A stretch of 64,000 nt of DNA from Haloimpatiens massiliensis (GTDB taxonomy: Bacteria > Bacillota > Clostridia > Clostridiales > Clostridiaceae): positions 345-64,344 of the forward strand of contig NZ_LT854640.1 of the NCBI RefSeq assembly GCF_900184255.1. Direction: 5' to 3'. Position 1 is the stretch's first letter, and each line of letters begins with the position of its first letter. The notes below the pieces were generated by a model. That model saw nothing but the letters and a program-made list of their open reading frames with translations. It did no database searches and was not told the origin of the DNA. The translations under genes and the position numbers were made by a program. Positions 1-8,301 of this stretch are shown here, piece after piece.

Positions 1-61
1 AAGTAAGTTACAGTTATAAAACCTATTGGAATTAGGTTCTAATAGTAAAAGGAGTTAAATT

Positions 62-1555
62 ATGATATATATAGCTATAGAAAACAAAAAATATTTAAAA
101 AAGATAAAATATGTTTTTGATACTATATTTTTTAATTTAGGACTAGACTATAAATTATTATCACAAGAAAAGTATACTAATATAAATGAAAAAGATATTT
201 TAATAGTATATGGTTTTACTAAAGAATATGAAAATGATGTTATTGGGAAATTTTTCTTTAACAATTTAATCATCATAAAAGATAGTATGAAGCTATTCCA
301 TGAAGATTTCTATATGAAAGAGAGCTCTTTAGGAAATGTGCAAGTTAAAAATTTTGAGGGGTTTTTAGGAAAAAGTTTAATATCCATATTTTCTAACGAT
401 AATAAGTTATTTGTTGAAGAAACATATAAATGTGATAAGAAAATGTTTTTAACTAATTTTGATTTTATATCTGATATATTTTTTATGCTTACTAGATACG
501 AAGAAGTCGTAAATACAGAAAAAATAGAAGAAATATACAATAGATTTCCAGCAGTACAATCTGTAGCTATAAAAAATAATTTTTTACACAGACCTATTGT
601 AAATGAGGATATAGAGTTTATATGGTATATATTGCATAATTTCAATTTGAAACTTGAGAGAAAAAAATGGTGGAAGAATAATGAGTTTGCAGTATGTTTG
701 ACACACGATGTAGACATGCTTTTTAAGTACGATAAATTAAAAAATGAAATAAGAAATTGTGGAAGTTTTCTATTAAAGGAAAAGTCTTTTAATAAATTTG
801 TAAAAAATATTAAGTTTTATTTTCGTAGCAAATTAGACTACACCAAGGATCTTTTTTGGAATTTGGATGATATAATGAAAAAAGAATATGAAAAGGGATT
901 TAAATCCAGTTTCTATTTTATGAGTGGAGGAAATTCTCAATTTGATAATAATTATAGTTTGCAAGATTATAGAATTAAAGAATTAATAGAGCATATAGAA
1001 AATAAAGGATTTGAAGTTGGATATCATGGAAGTTTTAATAGTTTCGATGATATTAATATTATGGATGAAGAAAAAACAAGGATTGATGAGATAGTTACTT
1101 GTAATTCCTATGGATGCAGACAGCATTATTTAAGGTTTTCAACACCTACTACATGGAGAATACAAGAAAAGGTCGGGTTGTTATATGATACAACCTTAGG
1201 ATATGCTGATTATGAAGGATTTAGAACAGGATATTGTTTTCCATATAAACCGTTTGATTTGATAGAAGATAGGGTTATGGATATATGGGAAATACCTTTG
1301 ATTGTTATGGATGCTACAGTAAGTAATTATAGAAAATTATCTAGAAGTGAAGGGATTGAACGTATAAAGAATTTAATTGATTTAGTAGAAAAATACAAAG
1401 GAGTATTTACTTTATTATGGCATAACTCTTCATTTGATGAATTAAACAATGTTTGGAATAAATGGGATGGAGCTTATGAAGAAATACTTGATTATTTAGT
1501 ATATAAAAATGCTTATGTAAGTAGTGGGAGGAATATTATAAACAAATTAATATAA
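62..1555 (+). CDS. Polysaccharide deacetylase-like protein (first of two)
   Basis: 497 residues with no obvious signal peptide. The C-terminal half looks like a divergent NodB/polysaccharide deacetylase fold: THDVD at residues 214-218 takes the place of the usual metal-binding TFDD motif, GYHGS around His322 is a second likely metal or active-site element, and RQHYLRFSTPTTW and LLWHNSSFD follow. The N-terminal ~200 residues are an unrecognised domain. A good ribosome site (aaaaggag) precedes the ATG. A paralogue with the same motif order lies at 11297. By family it should remove acetyl groups from a sugar of the locus polymer, probably on the cytoplasmic side; the exact substrate cannot be read from sequence. 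It may belong to an operon starting left of the window. Confidence 0.75.
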   Translation: MIYIAIENKKYLKKIKYVFDTIFFNLGLDYKLLSQEKYTNINEKDILIVYGFTKEYENDVIGKFFFNNLIIIKDSMKLFHEDFYMKESSLGNVQVKNFEGFLGKSLISIFSNDNKLFVEETYKCDKKMFLTNFDFISDIFFMLTRYEEVVNTEKIEEIYNRFPAVQSVAIKNNFLHRPIVNEDIEFIWYILHNFNLKLERKKWWKNNEFAVCLTHDVDMLFKYDKLKNEIRNCGSFLLKEKSFNKFVKNIKFYFRSKLDYTKDLFWNLDDIMKKEYEKGFKSSFYFMSGGNSQFDNNYSLQDYRIKELIEHIENKGFEVGYHGSFNSFDDINIMDEEKTRIDEIVTCNSYGCRQHYLRFSTPTTWRIQEKVGLLYDTTLGYADYEGFRTGYCFPYKPFDLIEDRVMDIWEIPLIVMDATVSNYRKLSRSEGIERIKNLIDLVEKYKGVFTLLWHNSSFDELNNVWNKWDGAYEEILDYLVYKNAYVSSGRNIINKLI

Positions 1556-1640
1556 AATGTTTTATGTAATAAACTGGTTGAAATATGACTTTAAAAATCA
1601 AATTAGTTTTTATTGTATAAACTTATAAAAGGAGAGAAAT

Positions 1641-3074
1641 ATGAATAATAAGTTGTTTATTAAAATATCAGTTTTAATAACAGTTTTTTTTACATGGATT
1701 GATATTTTATTGAATTTTACTATGCACGTAAATCAAATGTTTTTGGTATTTAGTTTAATTTTTATTATATATTATGTATTAAAAAATAAAATAACAATTA
1801 AAACTATAATAGCTGATTATACAAAAAATAGAATAAATAAATACATTTTAATTTTATTAAATTTATATATTTTGTATGATTTAATAACGATTATTTATTC
1901 TCCTGTAAAGATGTATGCATTGAGTAAATATATAATTATAATCCAAATGTACGTATTGTTTCTAGTCATATATTATTCATCTCAAAAAAAACAATATATA
2001 TATGAATTGTTTTTAACAATAGGTATTGGGTCTTTAGGATTGGCTATTATTTCATTTTTAGCTTACTTTGGAATAATACCTATATATGTGCCATCTATAG
2101 AGAAAATATCCTTATTAAGTGATTATAATGTTGCAACTACAACTATATTAATAGGTATAATTATTTTATTCGCTATAATTTCCAAAATCTTAGATAAAAA
2201 AATGTATGGAAAATTTAATATATATATAAGTTTAATATGTATTTTAGCTATTCCAGTTATATTTAATGGAGGCTCAAAAAGAGCTGTTTTATTATTGGGT
2301 TTTGATTTAGTTGTGTTGTTATTATATTATATATTTAAATTATATAGTATGAAAAAAATAAATATTAAAAGTATAAGTGTTATTATATTTAGTATATTAA
2401 TATCAGTTATGGTTACTGCAAAAGTTAATGAACTAGTTATAAAAGTTAGTAATGGTGAAAAAGTCATAGAATATAAAGTTAAACCTAATAATAAAGAAAA
2501 TGATCAAAGTGATAAGAATAGTAAAAATGATTTAAACATAGATAGCAGTAAATCAGGATATAGTATTAATAATGCATATAAAACCATATATAAAGGTGGA
2601 GCTTTATCAAAAAGAAGAATTATATGGGATATTGCTTTTAAAGACATTTCAAAGTATAAATTAAAAGATATATTAATTGGAAAAGGAGCAGGATATTCTT
2701 CATATATTTATAGTAATATTTATCAGGAAAATATACAACAACTATATAAAAATAAAAAAGAAGTAAAATTAGGAGGAAATCATCCTCATAATTGTTTTAT
2801 GATTGATATATTAGATGGAGGAATAATTAAATTATTATTAGGGCTAGGTATTTGGAGTTTAATATTATTTGAAATTATAAAAATATTTAAATTAGATAAA
2901 ACTTTAGGTGTGATCTTGTTTACTGCATTTACAACTATTTTTTGCAATAACATGATATCAGGTAGATTTGGATATATTTATGATAAAGCATTTTGGATTT
3001 TTATTGCATTGTGCATGGCATCGATTAATGTATTAAATCACAATGAAAGAGAAAAATATGAAAATGGGATTTAA
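1641..3074 (+). CDS. Wzy/O-antigen ligase-like polysaccharide polymerase (first)
   Basis: 477 residues, nearly all hydrophobic, with roughly ten to twelve membrane segments and one large loop (about residues 275-385) rich in Lys, Asn and Asp. The loop contains NHPHNCFMIDILDGGI, the H-P-H-N element typical of the Wzy_C/O-antigen ligase superfamily. Such proteins join lipid-linked oligosaccharide units or transfer a finished chain to its acceptor at the outer face of the membrane. The coding sequence is noticeably more AT-rich than its neighbours. It sits 85 bases after the deacetylase and 36 bases before a glycosyltransferase, consistent with one operon. Whether it polymerises or ligates cannot be decided here. 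Confidence 0.75.
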   Translation: MNNKLFIKISVLITVFFTWIDILLNFTMHVNQMFLVFSLIFIIYYVLKNKITIKTIIADYTKNRINKYILILLNLYILYDLITIIYSPVKMYALSKYIIIIQMYVLFLVIYYSSQKKQYIYELFLTIGIGSLGLAIISFLAYFGIIPIYVPSIEKISLLSDYNVATTTILIGIIILFAIISKILDKKMYGKFNIYISLICILAIPVIFNGGSKRAVLLLGFDLVVLLLYYIFKLYSMKKINIKSISVIIFSILISVMVTAKVNELVIKVSNGEKVIEYKVKPNNKENDQSDKNSKNDLNIDSSKSGYSINNAYKTIYKGGALSKRRIIWDIAFKDISKYKLKDILIGKGAGYSSYIYSNIYQENIQQLYKNKKEVKLGGNHPHNCFMIDILDGGIIKLLLGLGIWSLILFEIIKIFKLDKTLGVILFTAFTTIFCNNMISGRFGYIYDKAFWIFIALCMASINVLNHNEREKYENGI

Positions 3075-3110
3075 AATAATTAAGATATTATTAGTTGAAG
3101 AGGTGAAAAA

Positions 3111-4208
3111 ATGAAAATTTGTGTTTTGACCTCAGGTCACGACGTTTTTGATGATAGAATTTATTATAAAGAAATTTTATCTTTAAAAAAGAAATATAGC
3201 ACAATTTATTTAGTAGCACCAGGGGATAAAGATTTTATTACACAGGATGGGATAATAGTAAAAACATTTCCTAAAAGAAAAAAGTGGTACCATAGAATAA
3301 GTATTATAAAACAAATGTATAAAATAGCCACAACTATAAATGCAGATATATATCATGCTCATGAACCAGATTCATTTCAAGTAGCTGTTAAATTAAAGAA
3401 ACATTTAGGGTGCAAAATAATATATGATTCTCATGAGTATCATCCAGAAGGATTTGCTGAACATTTTCCTTTATGTAGAGGAATAATAACAAAAATTATA
3501 TATCAATATGAAAAGAAAATGGCGCAAAGAGCTGATTACATTATAACTGTTAACTCCATTTTAGTTAATAAATTTAAAAAATATAATTCAAATGTGGCTC
3601 TTATACCTAACTATCCTGTAATGGAATACTTAAATTTTGAAAAAGAATATAATAAAAAACCAACATTTATATATGTGGGGGGACTTAGAGAGGATAGAGG
3701 AATATTTAAAATATTAGAGGCAATTTCTTTAATAAATTATGATTATAAATATTATTTTGTTGGTCCATTTGAAAATGATGAATTCAAGCATAAAGTTGAG
3801 AATTTTATAGATTCAAATATGAAAAAAAGCGATGTGGTATTTACTGGAAAAATATCTCATATGGAAGTTTTTAAATACTTGAAAAAATCTCATGTGGGAT
3901 TTGTATTATTACAAGCTAAAAATTGGAGATATGTAAATTCAGAGCCTGTAAAGTTATTTGAATATATGATGGGCAAAAATGCTATCATAGGAAGTAACTT
4001 TCCTATGATGAAGAATATTATTGAAAAATGGCAAGTAGGTCTAGTTATAAAACCCGATTCTGTTGAAGCTATAAAGGAAGCTATTGAAATAATGGGAGAA
4101 AACATTAGTGATACTAATAATATGGGAGCAAGAGGATTAAAAGCAGTAGAAATGGAATATAATTGGGATAAGTGTGAAAATGTTTTATTGGACATTTATA
4201 GTAAATAG
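3111..4208 (+). CDS. Glycosyltransferase family 4 protein
   Basis: 365 residues with the GT-B layout. The N-terminal Rossmann half has HAHEPDSFQVAVKLKK and YDSHEYHPEGF, and the C-terminal half has FIYVGGLREDRGIFK and an E-x7-E-type region near SEPVKLFEYM. It should be a cytoplasmic retaining transferase adding a sugar from a nucleotide-sugar donor to the growing lipid-linked unit; donor and acceptor are unknown. Its N-terminal half resembles the next gene (4291), and both carry the YDSHE element, suggesting an old duplication. A ribosome site (gaggtgaaaa) lies just before the ATG. Confidence 0.8.
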   Translation: MKICVLTSGHDVFDDRIYYKEILSLKKKYSTIYLVAPGDKDFITQDGIIVKTFPKRKKWYHRISIIKQMYKIATTINADIYHAHEPDSFQVAVKLKKHLGCKIIYDSHEYHPEGFAEHFPLCRGIITKIIYQYEKKMAQRADYIITVNSILVNKFKKYNSNVALIPNYPVMEYLNFEKEYNKKPTFIYVGGLREDRGIFKILEAISLINYDYKYYFVGPFENDEFKHKVENFIDSNMKKSDVVFTGKISHMEVFKYLKKSHVGFVLLQAKNWRYVNSEPVKLFEYMMGKNAIIGSNFPMMKNIIEKWQVGLVIKPDSVEAIKEAIEIMGENISDTNNMGARGLKAVEMEYNWDKCENVLLDIYSK

Positions 4209-4290
4209 TAAAATGTATTTTAATAATAAATTGTATGTATTTAATTATGTTTTGGTAAATTTTAAATAAATATGCAAGGATGGTATATAT

Positions 4291-5457
4291 ATGAGCAAGG
4301 TATTGATGATTGTACAGAATGATTTTGTTAATGATTCAAGAATAATAAAAGAAGCTAGTATATTGGCGAAAAATGGATATGATGTTAAAGTACTAGCATT
4401 ACACAATAACGATTTATTAGAACAAGAGTGTATTCAAGGATTTAAAGTAAAAAGAATAAAATTATATACTCGTAATAGACTAGGAAAAAATGAATTTATT
4501 CAGGCTATAAAATATTTAGAATTTAAGAAAAAATGTAAAGAAGAGGCACTTAGCTTTTTACCAGATATTGTACATTGCCATGATGTTTATACGTTGCCTA
4601 TAGGTGAAGAAATTGTAAAAAAAATAAGAAAAATAAAAAATGTAAAATTTGTATATGATTCACATGAATTGTGGCCTGAAGCATCTAATAATTTAAGTAT
4701 GCCTAAAATTTTATTAAATATTCAAAATATGATAGAAGGTAAAATTATAAGAAAATGTGATAAAGTTATAACAGTAAGTGAATCTATTGTTAATTACTTA
4801 AAGGAAAAATATAATCTTGGGGAATATCCTGTACTTTTAAGAAATATACCATATAAACATAGTTCTATTGAAAACAGGAAATTATTTCATAAAGAATTAA
4901 ATATAGAAGAAAACAAAAAAATAGTTATATATCAAGGGGTTATAGGAAGTGGTAGAGGTATAGAAAATTTGATAAAAGCAATGAAGTATACTAATGAAAA
5001 TATAGTACTTGTACTTTTAGGTAATGGAAATAAAGTCGATGAATATAAAAATATAGTAATAAAAAATGAATTGCAGAATAAAATATATTTTCATGAAGCG
5101 GTTGACCCAAGTGTTTTAATAAAATATACTTCATCTGCTGACTTAGGAATGAGTATGATAATGAATATATGCTTAAGTTATTATTATAGTTTACCTAATA
5201 AAATGTTTGAGTATATACAATCGGAAATACCAGTGATTTGTAGTAACTATCCTGATATGAGCGAAATAATAAGTAAATATAATGTTGGCGAAGTGGCTAA
5301 TGCTGATAGTTATAATGATATTGCAGAATCTATTAATAAAATTTTGTCAGATGAGGATATTTGTCAAATATATAAAAACAATTGCAAGTTGGCTAAGAAA
5401 CAATTAAATTGGGAAGAAGAAAGTAAAAAATTAATTAATTTATATAATGAACTTTAA
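4291..5457 (+). CDS. Glycosyltransferase family 4 protein
   Basis: 388 residues, GT-B fold. Visible landmarks are an N-terminal MIVQNDFVNDSRIIKEA segment, HCHDVYTLPIGEE, YDSHELWPEAS, a C-terminal VIYQGVIGSGRGIENLI and the donor-site-like PNKMFEYIQ. The N-terminal domain is of the Glyco_transf_4 type and the C-terminal domain of the Glycos_transf_1 type. It should act in the cytoplasm in assembly of the repeat unit. The ribosome site (aaggatgg) is moderate. It is followed by about 115 bases with no clear terminator before the amidase gene, so co-transcription with what follows is possible but not shown. Confidence 0.8.
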   Translation: MSKVLMIVQNDFVNDSRIIKEASILAKNGYDVKVLALHNNDLLEQECIQGFKVKRIKLYTRNRLGKNEFIQAIKYLEFKKKCKEEALSFLPDIVHCHDVYTLPIGEEIVKKIRKIKNVKFVYDSHELWPEASNNLSMPKILLNIQNMIEGKIIRKCDKVITVSESIVNYLKEKYNLGEYPVLLRNIPYKHSSIENRKLFHKELNIEENKKIVIYQGVIGSGRGIENLIKAMKYTNENIVLVLLGNGNKVDEYKNIVIKNELQNKIYFHEAVDPSVLIKYTSSADLGMSMIMNICLSYYYSLPNKMFEYIQSEIPVICSNYPDMSEIISKYNVGEVANADSYNDIAESINKILSDEDICQIYKNNCKLAKKQLNWEEESKKLINLYNEL

Positions 5458-5573
5458 TCTAATAATCTTACTAGAAACTATTTTATTAAAAAACATTATT
5501 TATAATGCTAAGGTTATTATTATGATATACGAATAATTATATGTAGAACATAAAAGAAAGGAGGTGATAGAAA

Positions 5574-7967
5574 GTGAAAAAGAAGCATAAATTTTTAACA
5601 TTGTTATTTGCATTTTTTATTATACTAGGTTTGTTTTATTGTAAAACATATGCAGTGGAAAAATTACCTAGTATAACGAGTGCTACAATAGAAAAATCTG
5701 TGTTGCAAGTAGGAGAGGAACAAGCAGTAAAAGTAAAAACAGATTATACGGGAAATGTACAATATCTTGTATATTTATATGATTATAATACTAAAAAGTG
5801 GACAGACCTAACAGGAGGATATTTACCAGCAGTAAGTGGAACCAGTGAACAGAGAATAAGTTTAGGGAAGAACTTTTCAGTAGGAAATTATAGAATAACT
5901 GTAAGAGCAAAGCGGGCAGGACAAGTAGGAAAGTATAATAATGTGTCATACTTTGAACCATATGATTCTTATGCCTATGGAGATTTTACTGTAAAAAAAG
6001 GTGAAGTGCTACCAAACATAACAAGTACAGTAATGGAGAAGCAAGAGTTAGAACAGGGACAAGAACAGGCGGTAAAAGTAAAAACAGATTATACGGGAAA
6101 TGTACAATATCTTGTATATTTATATGATTATAATACTAAAAAGTGGACAGACCTAACAGGAGGATATTTACCAGCAGTAAGTGGAACTAGTGAACAGAGA
6201 ATAAGTTTAGGGAAGAACTTTTCAGTAGGAAATTATAGAATAACCGTAAGAGCAAAGCGGGCAGGACAAGTAGGAAAGTATAATAATGTGTCATACTTTG
6301 AATCATATGATTCTTATGCCTATGGAGATTTTACTGTAAAAAAAGGTGAAGTGCTACCAAACATAACAAGTACAGTAATGGAGAAGCAAGAGTTAGAACA
6401 GGGACAAGAACAGGCGGTAAAAGTAAAAACAGATTATACGGGAAATGTACAATATCTTGTATATTTATATGATTATAATACTAAAAAGTGGACAGACCTA
6501 ACAGGAGAATATTTACCAGCAGTAAGTGGAACCAGTGAACAAAGAATAAGTTTAGGCAAAAACTTTTCAGTAGGAAATTATAGAATAACCGTAAGAGCAA
6601 AACGAGCAGGAAAAGTAGGTAAGTATAATAATGTGTCTTATTTCCAGGATTATGATAGTTATGCTTATGGAGATTTTACTGTAAAAAAAGCTGAAATTTT
6701 ACCAAATATAGCTAGTGCAACTTTGGACAAATCTGTATTAGCAGTAGGAGAAGAACAGGCGGTAAAGGTAAAAACGGATTATACAGGAAATGTACAATAC
6801 ATTGTATATTTATATGATTATAATACTAAAAAGTGGACAGACCTAACAGGAGGATATTTACCAGTAGTAAGTGGAACCAGTGAACAGAGAATAAGTTTAG
6901 GGAAGAACTTTTCAGTAGGAAATTATAGAATAACCGTAAGAGCAAAGCGAGCAGGACAAGTAGGAAAGTATAATAATGTGTCTTATTTCCAGGATTATGA
7001 TAGTTATGCTTATGGAGATTTTAAAGTTAGTGCATTACCAAGTATAACAAGTGCAGTAATGGAAAAGGCTATCTTAGAAGTAGGAGAAGGACAAGCGGTA
7101 AAAGTAAAAACAGATTATACAGGAAATGTACAATACCTTGCATATTTATATGACTATAGCACAGGAAAATGGACGGACTTAACAGAAGGATATTTACCAG
7201 CAGTAAGTGGAACCAGTGAACAGAGAATAAATTTAGGCAAAAACTTTTCAGTAGGAAATTATAGAATAACTGTAAGAGTAAAACGAGCAGGACAAGTAGG
7301 AAAGTATAATAACGTATCTTATTTTCAAGATTACGATGGGTATGCGTATGCAGATTTTAAAGTTGTAACTCATAGAAGCGGATTGGAAGGAAAAGTAATA
7401 GTTATAGATCCGGGACATAATCATGGTGGAGACTATGGAGCAGTTGGAAATGGTTTAAGTGAAACAGAATTGAATATGCAAACTGCTTTAAAGTTGAAAA
7501 GTGAGTTAGAGAAAAAAGGTGCAAAAGTAATTTTAACTCGTGATCCAAACCACAAGGAATATTTATCCGTAAAAGAAAGTTTGGTTAGAAGAGTAGAAAT
7601 AGCAAATAGTAGTAAGGCAGATTTATTTATAAGTATACATCATGATTCTAGTGAGTATTCTTCTGCATATGGTACTTCTGCATACTATAGTATTTCTAGA
7701 GGAAATAGTAGTGTTTCAAGTTATGCAATACAAAAAAGCAAGGAACTTGCTGAAAAAGCATCTTCTAAAATAGCTTCTTTAGGAACGAAAAATAGAGGAG
7801 CACACGATAGGGATTTATATGTTACAAAATATACAAATATGCCTTCAGTGTTAGTTGAAGTTGGCTTTATAAGTAACTCAGCAGAAGCTAAGAAAATCAG
7901 TGATTACTATTATCAGCTAAGTGTGGCTAAAAAACTAACAGAAGCAGTTGAAGAGATTTTTAAATAA
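5574..7967 (+). CDS. Secreted N-acetylmuramoyl-L-alanine amidase (Amidase_3) with five tandem surface domains
   Basis: 797 residues starting at GTG 5574 behind a near-perfect ribosome site (aaaggaggtg). A signal peptide (Lys-rich start, hydrophobic core, cleavage near TYA) is followed by five tandem ~112-115-residue copies of a Tyr-rich domain (about residues 30-600; possibly a Y_Y_Y/triple-tyrosine type). A C-terminal Amidase_3 domain (about 603-797) follows. Zinc and catalytic residues are visible: His in IDPGHNHGG, Glu in GLSETELNM, His in FISIHHDS and Glu in LVEVGFISNS. It should cut the bond between MurNAc and L-Ala outside the cell. The repeat copies are almost identical at DNA level to each other and to the single copy in the next gene, so copy number may vary between strains. 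Confidence 0.88.
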   Translation: MKKKHKFLTLLFAFFIILGLFYCKTYAVEKLPSITSATIEKSVLQVGEEQAVKVKTDYTGNVQYLVYLYDYNTKKWTDLTGGYLPAVSGTSEQRISLGKNFSVGNYRITVRAKRAGQVGKYNNVSYFEPYDSYAYGDFTVKKGEVLPNITSTVMEKQELEQGQEQAVKVKTDYTGNVQYLVYLYDYNTKKWTDLTGGYLPAVSGTSEQRISLGKNFSVGNYRITVRAKRAGQVGKYNNVSYFESYDSYAYGDFTVKKGEVLPNITSTVMEKQELEQGQEQAVKVKTDYTGNVQYLVYLYDYNTKKWTDLTGEYLPAVSGTSEQRISLGKNFSVGNYRITVRAKRAGKVGKYNNVSYFQDYDSYAYGDFTVKKAEILPNIASATLDKSVLAVGEEQAVKVKTDYTGNVQYIVYLYDYNTKKWTDLTGGYLPVVSGTSEQRISLGKNFSVGNYRITVRAKRAGQVGKYNNVSYFQDYDSYAYGDFKVSALPSITSAVMEKAILEVGEGQAVKVKTDYTGNVQYLAYLYDYSTGKWTDLTEGYLPAVSGTSEQRINLGKNFSVGNYRITVRVKRAGQVGKYNNVSYFQDYDGYAYADFKVVTHRSGLEGKVIVIDPGHNHGGDYGAVGNGLSETELNMQTALKLKSELEKKGAKVILTRDPNHKEYLSVKESLVRRVEIANSSKADLFISIHHDSSEYSSAYGTSAYYSISRGNSSVSSYAIQKSKELAEKASSKIASLGTKNRGAHDRDLYVTKYTNMPSVLVEVGFISNSAEAKKISDYYYQLSVAKKLTEAVEEIFK
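5664..7364 (+). repeat. Five tandem in-frame domain repeats (345-bp period)
   Basis: Units begin at 5664, 6009, 6354, 6699 and 7035. The first four steps are 345, 345, 345 and 336 bases. Each unit encodes a block running from an LPxIxS start through KVKTDYTGNVQY, YLYDY, KNFSVGNYRITVR and KYNNVSYF. Units 1-3 are almost identical in nucleotide sequence, unit 4 slightly less so and unit 5 most divergent. A sixth copy lies at 8389-8717 in the next gene. Confidence 0.95.
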
Positions 7968-7985
7968 GGTTAAGTTAATGAGACT

Positions 7986-8021
7986 ATAAGCTGTTGGTAA
8001 ATTATATTATCAACAGCTTAT
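7986..8021 (+). terminator. Probable rho-independent terminator after the amidase gene
   Basis: An 11-bp perfect stem (ataagctgttg with caacagcttat) closes a 14-base AT loop 19 bases after the stop codon. The following tract (atttatata) is AT-rich but not a pure T run, so it may be leaky. Confidence 0.6.
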
Positions 8022-8123
8022 ATTTATATATAACAGCAATTATTAACTAAATCTTATATTATATCCAATTTAAAAACTAAATATGATATAATCATAATGA
8101 GTATTATTTATATTATATGATTA

Positions 8124-8190
8124 AAGTTTTAAATTTTAGATGAAGCTTTGGGTCAACTAAAATTTAAAACTTGTATCTGGGGGCTTATCC
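8124..8190 (+). other. Leader hairpin with possible pseudoknot upstream of the SpoIID-like gene
   Basis: A perfect 16-bp inverted repeat (8124-8139 with 8157-8172) encloses a 17-base loop containing gaagctttgggtc. The sequence just 3' (gtatctgggggcttatcc) includes gctt, which could pair with aagc of the loop. A TATAAT hexamer at 8087-8092 would place a transcription start just before the structure. The G-rich stretch is unusual in this AT-rich DNA. It matches no riboswitch class that I can recall. The remainder of the 334-base gap holds the terminator above and a ribosome site before 8302. Confidence 0.4.
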
Positions 8191-8301
8191 ATTGTAATTC
8201 TTTAGTTTTCCACTATGATAAAAGTTATAATATTACGGTAAGTAGACATGGTATGTGGAGAATAAAAATATATCTAAAGAAAGAAGAGGTGACTTAAATT
8301 A

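Noticed and set aside
8040..8301. Cyclic-di-GMP riboswitch upstream of the SpoIID-like gene
   Set aside because: The conserved GEMM core (cacgcacagggcaaacc and receptor) is absent, and I could not fit the class II consensus.
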